NCBI RefSeq assembly: GCF_031119625.1
Contig: NZ_JAVHZV010000029.1
Location: 62,001 to 126,000, forward strand
Length of the DNA: 64,000 bases
Direction: 5' to 3'
From: Pseudomonas sp. G34
GTDB taxonomy: Bacteria; Pseudomonadota; Gammaproteobacteria; Pseudomonadales; Pseudomonadaceae
This document shows positions 35,249-43,933 of the stretch, piece by piece (position 1 is the first letter of the stretch; each line of letters starts with the position of its first letter). The notes beneath the pieces were generated by a model, which saw only the letters and a program-made list of their open reading frames with translations, had not been told where the DNA came from and made no database searches. The position numbers and the translations under genes were made by a program.

Positions 35249-36136
35249 ATGACTGCGAATCCCCACGGCAGCACCACCGCGCGTATCGCCGACTCGCGCG
35301 CCTGCACCCTGGGCGAGGGCGTGTTCTGGCACCCGCAGCGCGAACAGCTGTTCTGGTTCGATATCCTCGGCAAGCGTCTGCTCAGCCAGCAGGATGGCCA
35401 GCCGCTGGAGTGGGCGCTCGACGAGCGTGCCTCGGCCGCTGGCTGGATCGACCGTGATCGCCTGCTGATGGCCAGCGAAACCGCCTTGTCGATCTTCGAT
35501 GTGCGCAGTGGCGCGCGGGAGCAGGTTTGCGCGCTGGAGGCCGACAACCCGCTGACCCGTTCCAACGATGGTCGTGCGGACCCCTGGGGTGGTTTCTGGA
35601 TCGGCACCATGGGCCTCGAGGCCCAGCCGCAGGCGGGCGCCATCTATCGCTACTACCGTGGCGAGCTGCGCCGGCTGTTCGCCGATCTCAGCATCACCAA
35701 CGCCATCTGCTTCTCGCCGGATCAGCGCTTCGCCTATTTCGCCGATACCGCCCGCCAGCAGATCTGGCGCCAGGCGCTGGACGAGCAGCATGGCTGGCCG
35801 AACGGCGAACCACAGCCATTCATCGATGGCCGGGTGGCCGGCCTGAATCCAGATGGCGCGGTGATCGACAGCCAGGGCCGGCTATGGAGCGCGCAGTGGG
35901 GCGCGTCGCGGGTCGCCTGTTATGACAGCGAAGGGCAGTTCCTGCAGGCGGTGGCATTCCCGGCGTCGCAGATATCCTGCCCGGCGTTCGGTGGCGCGGA
36001 TCTGAGTACCCTGTTCGCCACCTCGGCACGTGATGGCCTGGAGGACGACCAACTCGACGCCGAACCCCATGCCGGCAAGTTGTTCGCCGTGAATGTACCC
36101 GCCCAGGGCCAGGCCGAGCATCAGGTGGTGCTCTAA
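35249..36136 (+). CDS. SMP-30/gluconolaconase-type sugar lactonase
   Basis: A 295-aa six-bladed beta-propeller of the SMP-30/LRE family. It has the metal-binding residues expected for lactonases: Glu in LGEGVFWHP, Asn in LTRSNDGRADPWG, Asn in ITNAICFSPD and Asp in LNPDGAVIDS. It should hydrolyse the aldonolactone made by the SDR dehydrogenase to the free acid for the dehydratase. GAGGAGG lies 9 nt upstream of the ATG. It is the last gene of the sugar operon; a MITE-like element begins 3 bp after its stop. Confidence 0.9.
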   Translation: MTANPHGSTTARIADSRACTLGEGVFWHPQREQLFWFDILGKRLLSQQDGQPLEWALDERASAAGWIDRDRLLMASETALSIFDVRSGAREQVCALEADNPLTRSNDGRADPWGGFWIGTMGLEAQPQAGAIYRYYRGELRRLFADLSITNAICFSPDQRFAYFADTARQQIWRQALDEQHGWPNGEPQPFIDGRVAGLNPDGAVIDSQGRLWSAQWGASRVACYDSEGQFLQAVAFPASQISCPAFGGADLSTLFATSARDGLEDDQLDAEPHAGKLFAVNVPAQGQAEHQVVL

Positions 36137-36139
36137 GCA

Positions 36140-36326
36140 CCTGTTCACGATCTTGTTAGGCGATATCAAAGAGGCTGCTACAAGGCCGAAGCAGCCGCCG
36201 CTGATCCATTGTGGGAGCGGGCCATGCCTGCGAAAGTCACGGGCATGGACTGGGCGTCCCCGCCCGTTCCCACGGGATAGGGGAGCGTCCGAAGCGCTGA
36301 AGTCGAGCCGCAAGATCGTGAACAGG
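36140..36326. repeat. MITE-like element with perfect 16-bp terminal inverted repeats
   Basis: CCTGTTCACGATCTTG (36140-36155) recurs exactly as its reverse complement at 36311-36326, bounding a 187-bp non-coding element. The interior contains a REP-like segment (GTGGGAGCGGGCCATGCC, near 36211). It is unrelated in sequence to the elements at 24438 and 46529. It makes up half of the 392-bp gene-free stretch between the lactonase and muxA. Confidence 0.75.
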
Positions 36327-36528
36327 CTCTAGGCACAGGCTGCCTTCCGGGCAATACCAGGCAATACATCCGCTACGCCTCAGGAGCCCGGAACAGAGCC
36401 GCTACCGGCCACCGTCCAGGGCATTTGTCGCTTAAATTCATGTGTGGAGGTAAATAGCCGGTAAAGAGGCTTTGCTTCATGCCGAGGAGTGCTTATCGTT
36501 CACGCTCCTCACAGGAAGCGATTGGCTC
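36327..36528. other. Non-coding region upstream of muxA
   Basis: Remaining 202 bp of the gap before muxA. It must hold the mux promoter if one exists, and AT-rich sequence around 36425-36455 is the best location, but I see no convincing -35/-10 pair. GAGGAGTG and CGCTCCTC (about 36484-36510) could form a hairpin in the muxA leader. No ORF of note and no recognisable regulator site. Confidence 0.4.
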
Positions 36529-37743
36529 ATGTCCGAAGTAAACACAACGTCCAGCACCCCATTCTTCAAACGTCAGTGGTTTATCGGCCTGCTCTTGCTG
36601 GCGCTGGTCATCGTGCTGATCTGGTGGTTCTGGCCGGCCAAAAGCGCGCCGCAGGAGATGCCAGGCTGGGGGTTCGATAATGTGCCGGTGCGCATCGCCC
36701 AGGTCGAGTCCCGCGACTTTCCCATCGTCCTCAAGGCCCTGGGTACCGTCACTGCGTACAACACCGCCAATGTACGCGCCCGCGTCGATGGCCAGCTGAC
36801 GCAGGTGCTGTTCAAGGACGGCCAGCCGGTCAAGGCGGGTGACGTGCTGGTGCAGATCGATCCGCGTCCTTACCAGATCGCCCTGCAACAGGCCCAGGGC
36901 ACCCTGGCCCAGAACCAGGCCCAGCTGCGCGCCGCCGAAAAGGATCTGGCGCTGTACCGCGGCCTGTTCAAGGAAGACTCCATCGCCCGCCAGACCCTGG
37001 ATACCCAGGAAGCGCTGGTCGGCCAGTACCGCGGTACCCTGCAGAACAACCAGGCCGCCGTGGCCGAGGCCAAGCTCAATCTGGACTTCACCAAGGTGCG
37101 TGCGCCCATCGATGGTCGCCTGGGCATTCGCCAGGTCGACCTGGGCAACCTGGTCGCTTCCGGCGATACCGACCCGATCGTGTCGATCACCCAGACGCAG
37201 CCGATCTCCGTGATGTTCACCTTGCCGGAAGGCGAGCTGCCGGCCGTGGTCAAGCAGGTGCGTGCGGATCAGAAACTGGTGGTGCAGGCCTGGGATCGCG
37301 GCGAAAAGCTGCAGCTGGCCGAGGGCGTGCTGGAGAGCCTGGACAACCAGATCGATACCGCCACCGGCACGGTCAAGCTCAAGGCGCGCTTCGAGAACGC
37401 CGACGAGATGCTGTTCCCCAACCAGTTCGTCAATGCCCGCCTGCAGGTCTCGGTGCGCAACGACGCGCTGCTGGTGCCGGTCGCCGCGCTGCAGTTCGGG
37501 GCCGATGGCACCTTCGTGTACGCCATCGACGCAGAAGACAAGGTGCAGGTCCGGGCCGTCAAGGTCGGCCCCAGCGATGGCGAGTTCACGGTGATCGAGG
37601 AGGGTGTCGCGGCGGGTGAGCGCGTCGTGGTCGAGGGCACCGACCGCCTGCGCGAAGGCAACAAGGTCGAGGTGATCGGCGAAGGCACCAGCGAGCCGCC
37701 CGCCACCGGGGAAGCCGCGCCGCGGGTGCGTAGCGCTTCATGA
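36529..37743 (+). CDS. muxA: MuxA, RND efflux periplasmic adaptor
   Basis: A 404-aa membrane-fusion protein (MdtA/MuxA type). An N-terminal anchor (WFIGLLLLALVIVLIWWFW) is followed by the lipoyl/hairpin/beta-barrel arrangement: VRARVDGQLTQVLFKDGQPV, a coiled-coil hairpin around residues 125-190, then FTKVRAPIDGRLGIRQVDLG. It links the inner-membrane pumps MuxB and MuxC to OpmB. P. aeruginosa MuxABC-OpmB exports novobiocin, aztreonam, macrolides and tetracycline. The start at 36529 gives MSEVNTTSSTP; AGGAAG lies about 12 nt upstream. muxB overlaps its stop as ATGA. Confidence 0.94.
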   Translation: MSEVNTTSSTPFFKRQWFIGLLLLALVIVLIWWFWPAKSAPQEMPGWGFDNVPVRIAQVESRDFPIVLKALGTVTAYNTANVRARVDGQLTQVLFKDGQPVKAGDVLVQIDPRPYQIALQQAQGTLAQNQAQLRAAEKDLALYRGLFKEDSIARQTLDTQEALVGQYRGTLQNNQAAVAEAKLNLDFTKVRAPIDGRLGIRQVDLGNLVASGDTDPIVSITQTQPISVMFTLPEGELPAVVKQVRADQKLVVQAWDRGEKLQLAEGVLESLDNQIDTATGTVKLKARFENADEMLFPNQFVNARLQVSVRNDALLVPVAALQFGADGTFVYAIDAEDKVQVRAVKVGPSDGEFTVIEEGVAAGERVVVEGTDRLREGNKVEVIGEGTSEPPATGEAAPRVRSAS

Positions 37744-40700
37744 ACGTCTCGCGCCTGTTCATCCTGCGCCCGGTCGCCACCACGCTGATCATGCTGGCGA
37801 TCTTCCTCAGTGGTGTGATCGCCTATCGGCTGTTGCCGGTGTCGGCATTGCCCGAGGTGGACTACCCGACCATCCGCGTGATGACCCTGTATCCGGGCGC
37901 CAGCCCGGACGTGATGACCAGCGCGGTGACCGCGCCGCTGGAGCGCCAGTTCGGGCAGATGGCCGGCCTGCAGCAGATGTCGTCGACCAGCTCCGGTGGC
38001 GCCTCGGTGATCACCCTGCGTTTCAACCTGGAAGTGCAGCTGGATGTCGCCGAGCAGGAAGTGCAGGCGGCGATCAATGGCGCCACCAACCTGCTGCCCA
38101 ACGATTTGCCGGCGCCGCCGGTGTACAGCAAGGTCAACCCGGCCGACACGCCGGTGCTGACCCTGGCGGTGACCTCCAAGGAACTGCCGCTGCCCCAGGT
38201 CAATGACCTGGTCGACACCCGCCTGGCCCAGAAGCTCGCGCAAACCACCGGCGTCGGCCTGGTGTCGCTGGCCGGCGGTCAGCGCCCGGCGGTGCGCATC
38301 CGCGTCAATCCCGAGGCCCTGGCGGCCTACGGCCTGAATCTGTCGGACGTGCGCAACCTGATCAACGCCAGCAACGTCAACCAGCCCAAGGGCAACTTCG
38401 ACGGCCCGACGCGGGTGGCCCAGCTCGATGCCAACGACCAGTTGCGTTCGGCCGACGAATACCGCGACCTGATCCTCACCTACGCCAACGGCGCGGCGCT
38501 GCGCCTGGGCGACGTGGCGCAGATCGTCGACGGCGCCGAGAACCAGCGCCTGGCCGCCTGGGCCAACCGCAACAGCGCGGTGCTGGTCAACGTGCAGCGC
38601 CAGCCAGGCGCCAACGTCATCGACGTGGTCGACCGCATCCAGACCCTGTTGCCCAACCTGACCCAGGGCCTGCCGGCCAGCGTCGAGGTGACGGTGCTCA
38701 CCGACCGCACCCAGACCATCCGCGCCGCGGTACGCGACGTGCAGCACGAGCTGATGCTGGCCATCGCCCTGGTGGTGATGGTCACCTTCCTGTTCCTGCG
38801 CAAGGTGTCGGCCACGCTGATTCCCTCGGTGGTGGTGCCGCTGTCGCTGATCGGCACCTTCGGGGTGATGTACCTGGCCGGCTTCACGGTCAATAACCTG
38901 ACATTGATGGCGCTGACCATCGCCACCGGTTTCGTGGTCGATGACGCCATCGTCATGCTGGAGAACATCGCCCGCCATCTCGAGGATGGCGAGACACCAC
39001 TCAACGCCGCGCTCAAGGGCGCCCGGCAGATCGGCTTCACCCTGGTGTCGCTGACCCTGTCGCTGATCGCCGTGCTGATCCCGCTGCTGTTCATGGCCGA
39101 TGTGGTGGGGCGGCTGTTCCGCGAATTTGCCATCACCCTGGCGGTGGCCATCCTGATTTCCCTGGTGATTTCCCTGACCCTGACGCCGATGATGTGCGCG
39201 CGCCTGCTCAGGCACGAGCCGGAAGCCGAGCAGGGGCGTTTCTACCGTGGCGCCGGGGCCGTCATCGACCGCATGATCGAGCGCTATTCGGTGGGCCTGC
39301 GCTGGGTGCTGCGCCATCAGCCGCTGACCCTGCTGGTGGCCATCGGCACCATGGCGCTGACCGTGGTGCTCTACCTGGCGGTGCCCAAGGGCTTCTTTCC
39401 GGTGCAGGACACCGGGGTGATCCAGGGCATTTCCGAGGCGCCGCAGTCGATTTCCTTCAGTGCCATGAGCGAGCGCCAGCAGCGCCTGGCCGACGTGATT
39501 CTCAAGGATCCGGCGGTGGCCAGCCTGTCGTCCTACATTGGCGTCGATGGTGACAACCCGACCCTCAACAGCGGGCGCATCCTGATCAACCTCAAACCCC
39601 ATGCCGAGCGCGAGGTGAGCGCCGCCCAGGTGATCGAGCGGCTGCGCCCGGAGCTGGCCAAGCTCGCCGGTATCGAGCTGTTCATGCAGCCGGTTCAGGA
39701 TCTCTCCATTGAGGATCGGGTCAGCCGTACCCAGTTCCAGTTCAGCCTGGAGTCGCCGGATCCGGCCCTGCTGGAAACCTGGTCGGCGAAGCTGGTCGAG
39801 GCGCTGCGCCAGCAGCCCGAACTCAGCGACGTGAACAGTGATCTGCAGAGCCGCGGCCTGCAGGTGTACCTGAACATCGACCGCGACATGGCCGGGCGCC
39901 TGGGCGTGAGCGTCGCCAATATCGACGACGCGCTTTACGACGCCTTCGGCCAGCGGCAGATCTCCACCATCTACACCCAGGCCAGCCAGTACCGCGTGGT
40001 GCTGGAAAGCGCCAATGGCGGCAGCATCGGGCCGGCCGCGTTGCGCCAGATCCACGTGGCCACCGCCGACGGCAAGCAGGTGCCACTGTCGTCGCTGGCC
40101 CAGGTCGAGGAGCGCGCGGCGAGCCTGTTGATCAACCATATCGGCCAGTTCCCGGCAGCCACCTTGTCGTTCAACCTCAGCCCCGGGGTGGCCCTGGGCG
40201 ATGCGGTGGCGGTGATCGAGCGGGTGCAGCAGGAAATCGAGATGCCGGTCAGCGTGCAGGTCAACTTCCAGGGCGCCGCCGAGGCGTTCCGCGCTTCGTT
40301 GTCGTCCACGCTGCTGCTGATCCTGGCGGCCATCGTCACCATGTACATCGTGCTCGGCGTGCTCTACGAGAGCTACATCCACCCGATCACCATCCTCTCG
40401 ACCTTGCCGTCGGCCGGTGTCGGCGCCTTGCTGGCGCTGCTGCTGACCGGCAATGATCTGGGGCTGATCGCGATCATCGGCATCATCCTGCTGATCGGCA
40501 TCGTCAAGAAGAACGCCATCATGATGATCGACTTCGCCCTCGACGCCGAGCGCCACCAGGCCATGACGCCCCATGACGCGATCTACCAGGCGGCGCTGCT
40601 GCGTTTCCGGCCGATCCTGATGACCACCCTGGCGGCGCTGTTCGGCGCCATTCCGCTGATGCTCGCTTCCGGCTCCGGCGCCGAGCTGCGTCAGCCCCTG

Positions 40701-40835
40701 GGCCTGGTAATGGTCGGCGGGCTGCTGCTCAGCCAGATCCTCACGCTGTTCACCACGCCGGTGATCTACCTGTACTTCGATCGCCTGGCGCGGCGCGTCA
40801 GTGGCCGCAGCGCGGCGGGTGTGCCGAGCGCATGA
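37740..40835 (+). CDS. muxB: MuxB, RND efflux transporter (first pump subunit)
   Basis: A 1031-aa RND transporter of the hydrophobe/amphiphile efflux class with twelve membrane segments and two large periplasmic loops. The proton-relay Asp pair is in TGFVVDDAIVMLENIARHLE. The N-terminus MNVSRLFILRPVATTLIMLA is typical of MdtB/MuxB. It pairs with MuxC into a mixed trimer, a feature shared with MdtBC of E. coli. It overlaps muxA and muxC by 4 nt each. Confidence 0.95.
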   Translation: MNVSRLFILRPVATTLIMLAIFLSGVIAYRLLPVSALPEVDYPTIRVMTLYPGASPDVMTSAVTAPLERQFGQMAGLQQMSSTSSGGASVITLRFNLEVQLDVAEQEVQAAINGATNLLPNDLPAPPVYSKVNPADTPVLTLAVTSKELPLPQVNDLVDTRLAQKLAQTTGVGLVSLAGGQRPAVRIRVNPEALAAYGLNLSDVRNLINASNVNQPKGNFDGPTRVAQLDANDQLRSADEYRDLILTYANGAALRLGDVAQIVDGAENQRLAAWANRNSAVLVNVQRQPGANVIDVVDRIQTLLPNLTQGLPASVEVTVLTDRTQTIRAAVRDVQHELMLAIALVVMVTFLFLRKVSATLIPSVVVPLSLIGTFGVMYLAGFTVNNLTLMALTIATGFVVDDAIVMLENIARHLEDGETPLNAALKGARQIGFTLVSLTLSLIAVLIPLLFMADVVGRLFREFAITLAVAILISLVISLTLTPMMCARLLRHEPEAEQGRFYRGAGAVIDRMIERYSVGLRWVLRHQPLTLLVAIGTMALTVVLYLAVPKGFFPVQDTGVIQGISEAPQSISFSAMSERQQRLADVILKDPAVASLSSYIGVDGDNPTLNSGRILINLKPHAEREVSAAQVIERLRPELAKLAGIELFMQPVQDLSIEDRVSRTQFQFSLESPDPALLETWSAKLVEALRQQPELSDVNSDLQSRGLQVYLNIDRDMAGRLGVSVANIDDALYDAFGQRQISTIYTQASQYRVVLESANGGSIGPAALRQIHVATADGKQVPLSSLAQVEERAASLLINHIGQFPAATLSFNLSPGVALGDAVAVIERVQQEIEMPVSVQVNFQGAAEAFRASLSSTLLLILAAIVTMYIVLGVLYESYIHPITILSTLPSAGVGALLALLLTGNDLGLIAIIGIILLIGIVKKNAIMMIDFALDAERHQAMTPHDAIYQAALLRFRPILMTTLAALFGAIPLMLASGSGAELRQPLGLVMVGGLLLSQILTLFTTPVIYLYFDRLARRVSGRSAAGVPSA

Positions 40836-43800
40836 ACCTTTCGGCACCCTTCATCCGCCGCCCGGTGGCCACGCTATTGCTGAGCCTGGCAATCATGCTG
40901 CTCGGCGGCGTCAGCTTCGGCCTGCTGCCGGTGGCGCCGCTGCCCAACATGGATTTCCCGGTGATCACCGTGCAGGCCAGCCTGCCCGGTGCCAGCCCCC
41001 AGGTGATGGCGGCCACCGTGGCCACGCCGCTGGAGCGCTCGCTGGGCGCCATCGCCGGCGTCAGCCAGATGAACAGCAACAGCAGCCAGGGCAACACGCG
41101 GATCATGATCGAGTTCGATCTGGACCGTGACATCAACGCCGCGGCGCGGGAAGTGCAGGCCGCCATCAATGCCTCCCGCGAGCTGCTGCCCAGCGGCATG
41201 CGCAGCATGCCGACGTACCGCAAGATCAACCCCTCCCAGGCGCCGATCATGGTGCTGTCGCTGACCTCGACGGTGCTCGACAAGGGCCAGCTGTACGACG
41301 TGGCCTCGACCATCGTCGGCCAGAAACTCTCCCAGGTCACCGGCGTGGGCGAAGTGCAGATCGGTGGCAGTTCGCTGCCGGCCGTGCGCGTGGCCCTGGA
41401 GCCGCGCCTGCTCGATCAGTACGGCGTGGCCCTGGACGACGTGCGCTCGACCATCGCCGCGGCCAACGCCAAGCGGCCCAAGGGCGCGGTCGAGGACGCC
41501 GGGCGCCACTGGCAGGTACAGGCCAGTGATCAGCTGGAGCGCGCCGCCGACTACGTGCCGATGATCATCCGCTACCAGGACGGCGCGGCGATCCGCCTGG
41601 GTGATGTCGCCCAGGTCACCGATGGCGTGCAGGACCGTTACAACAGCGGTTTCTACAACGACAAGCAGGCCGTGCTGGTGGTGGTGAACCGGCAAAGCGG
41701 GGCGAACATCATCGAGACCGTGGCCGGTATCCGCGCCTTGTTGCCGGAGCTGCGCAGCGTGATTCCGGCCAGTGTCGACCTGGAAGTGGCCATGGATCGC
41801 TCGCCGGTGATCCGCGCCACCCTCAAGGAGGCCGAACATACCTTGCTGATCGCCGTGGTTTTGGTGATTCTGGTGGTGTTCGCCTTCCTGCGGCGCTGGC
41901 GCGCGGCGCTGATTCCCGCCCTGGCGGTGCCGGTGTCGCTGGTCGGCTCGTTCGCCGCCATGTACCTGCTCGGCTTCTCGCTGAACAACCTGTCGCTGAT
42001 GGCGCTGATCATCGCCACCGGCCTGGTGGTGGACGACGCCATCGTGGTGCTGGAGAACATCAGCCGGCATATCGAGGCCGGCGAAACGCCCATGGCGGCG
42101 GCCTTCAAGGGCGCCCGCGAGGTGGGCTTCACGCTGCTGTCGATGAACGTCTCGCTGGTGGCGGTGTTTCTGTCCATCTTGTTCATGGGCGGGCTGGTGG
42201 AGCGCTTGTTCCGCGAGTTCTCCATCACCCTGGCGGTGGCCATCGTCATCTCCCTGGTGGTGTCGCTGACGCTCACGCCGATGCTCTGCGCGCGCTGGCT
42301 CAAGCCGGAACCCAAGCACGAGGCCCGTGAGCCGGGGCGGCTGGAGGCCATCGGCGCGCGTATCGTGCGCGGTTATGAACGCAGCCTGGACTGGGCGCTG
42401 CGCCACTCGCTGCTGATGCTGATCAGCCTGTTCGCGACCATCGCCCTCAACGTGTTCCTGTTCGTCAGCGTGCCGAAGACCTTCATGCCGCAGCAGGATA
42501 CCGGCCAGCTGATGGGCTTTATCCGCGGCGACAACGGCCTGTCTTTCCAGGTCATGCAGCCGAAGATGGAAGCCTACCGGCGGGCGATCCTCGCCGACCC
42601 GGCGGTGGAGAGCGTGGCGGGCTTTATCGGTGGCAACAGCGGCATCAACAACGCCATCATCATCGTGCGCCTCAAGCCGATCGCCGAACGCGACATATCG
42701 GCCCAGCAGGTGATCGACCGCCTGCGCAAGGAAGTGCCGAAGATTCCCGGCGGGCGGATGTTCCTGATGCCCGATCAGGACCTGCAGGTCGGCGGCCGCC
42801 AGGGGCGCAGCTCGGAAAACGAATACATGCTGATGTCCGGTGACCTGGATGCCCTGCGCGAGTGGCTGCCCAAGGTGCGCGAGGCGCTGCGTGCATTGCC
42901 CGAGCTGACCGATATCGATGCCACCGAAGACGGCGGTGCGCCGCAGATTCGCCTGGTGGTCGACCGCGACGAAGCCAAGCGCCTCGGCGTGGACATGAGC
43001 CTGGTCACTGGCGTGCTCAACAACGCCTTCAGCCAGCGGCAGATCTCCACCATCTACGACAGCCTCAACCAGTACAGCGTGGTGATGGAGATCAACCCGC
43101 GCTATGCCCAGAGCCCCGAGGCCCTGGCGCAGATCCAACTGATCACCGCAGACGGCGCGCGGGTGCCGTTGTCGGCCATCGCCCACTGGGAAAACAGCCT
43201 GGAAGACGACCGTATCAGCCACCAGGGCCAGTTCGCCGTGGAGAACATCGGCTTTTCCCTGGCCGAAGGCGTCAGCCTCGACCAGGCGACCCGTGCCATC
43301 GACCGCGCGGTGGCGCGCATCGCCCTGCCCACCGAGGTACAGGGCATGCTGGGCGGCACGGGTGGCGCGTTCCAGCAGACGCAGAAGAACCAGCCGTGGA
43401 TGATCCTGATGTCGCTGGTGGTGGTGTATATCGTGCTCGGCGTGCTCTACGAGAGCTACGTGCACCCGCTGACCATCCTCTCCACGCTGCCCTCGGCGGG
43501 CGTCGGTGCACTGCTGGCGCTGCAGTTGCTCAACACCGAGTTCAGCCTGATCTCGCTGCTGGGGCTGTTCCTGCTGATCGGTGTGGTGAAGAAGAACGCC
43601 ATCCTGATGATCGACCTGGCGCTGCAGCTCGAGCGCCACGAGCACCTAAGCCCGGCCGAATCGATCCGCCGTGCCTGCCTGTTGCGCTTCCGGCCGATCA
43701 TGATGACCACCCTGGCGGCGCTGCTCGGCGCCTTGCCGCTGATGCTCGGCAGCGCCGAGGGCTCGGAAATGCGCCAGCCGCTGGGTATCACCATCGTCGG

Positions 43801-43933
43801 CGGGCTGATTCTCAGCCAGATCCTCACGCTTTACACCACGCCTGTGGTCTACCTCTATCTCGACCGCCTGCGCCACCGGGTCAACCGCTGGCGTGGCGTG
43901 CGTACCGATGCTGCTCTGGAAACGCCTCTATGA
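40832..43933 (+). CDS. muxC: MuxC, RND efflux transporter (second pump subunit)
   Basis: A 1033-aa RND transporter related to MuxB but distinct (MdtC-like). The relay pair lies in IIATGLVVDDAIVVLENISR. GMLGGTGGAFQQTQKNQPWM precedes the last membrane bundle, which has FLLIGVVKKNAILMIDLALQ. Two RND pumps with one adaptor and one outer channel mark the MuxABC-OpmB/MdtABC type rather than MexAB. It overlaps muxB and opmB by 4 nt, so all four genes are translated as one unit. Confidence 0.95.
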   Translation: MNLSAPFIRRPVATLLLSLAIMLLGGVSFGLLPVAPLPNMDFPVITVQASLPGASPQVMAATVATPLERSLGAIAGVSQMNSNSSQGNTRIMIEFDLDRDINAAAREVQAAINASRELLPSGMRSMPTYRKINPSQAPIMVLSLTSTVLDKGQLYDVASTIVGQKLSQVTGVGEVQIGGSSLPAVRVALEPRLLDQYGVALDDVRSTIAAANAKRPKGAVEDAGRHWQVQASDQLERAADYVPMIIRYQDGAAIRLGDVAQVTDGVQDRYNSGFYNDKQAVLVVVNRQSGANIIETVAGIRALLPELRSVIPASVDLEVAMDRSPVIRATLKEAEHTLLIAVVLVILVVFAFLRRWRAALIPALAVPVSLVGSFAAMYLLGFSLNNLSLMALIIATGLVVDDAIVVLENISRHIEAGETPMAAAFKGAREVGFTLLSMNVSLVAVFLSILFMGGLVERLFREFSITLAVAIVISLVVSLTLTPMLCARWLKPEPKHEAREPGRLEAIGARIVRGYERSLDWALRHSLLMLISLFATIALNVFLFVSVPKTFMPQQDTGQLMGFIRGDNGLSFQVMQPKMEAYRRAILADPAVESVAGFIGGNSGINNAIIIVRLKPIAERDISAQQVIDRLRKEVPKIPGGRMFLMPDQDLQVGGRQGRSSENEYMLMSGDLDALREWLPKVREALRALPELTDIDATEDGGAPQIRLVVDRDEAKRLGVDMSLVTGVLNNAFSQRQISTIYDSLNQYSVVMEINPRYAQSPEALAQIQLITADGARVPLSAIAHWENSLEDDRISHQGQFAVENIGFSLAEGVSLDQATRAIDRAVARIALPTEVQGMLGGTGGAFQQTQKNQPWMILMSLVVVYIVLGVLYESYVHPLTILSTLPSAGVGALLALQLLNTEFSLISLLGLFLLIGVVKKNAILMIDLALQLERHEHLSPAESIRRACLLRFRPIMMTTLAALLGALPLMLGSAEGSEMRQPLGITIVGGLILSQILTLYTTPVVYLYLDRLRHRVNRWRGVRTDAALETPL

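Noticed and set aside
37269..40847. 1192-codon minus-strand frame opposite muxA and muxB
   Set aside because: Antisense to clear RND genes, with His/Gln/Asp-rich low-information sequence and no ribosome site of note.
42862..43929. Long in-frame N-terminal extension of OpmB inside muxC
   Set aside because: The extension is shadow sequence of muxC. The lipoprotein signal starts at 43930 with an ATGA overlap, which is the real start.
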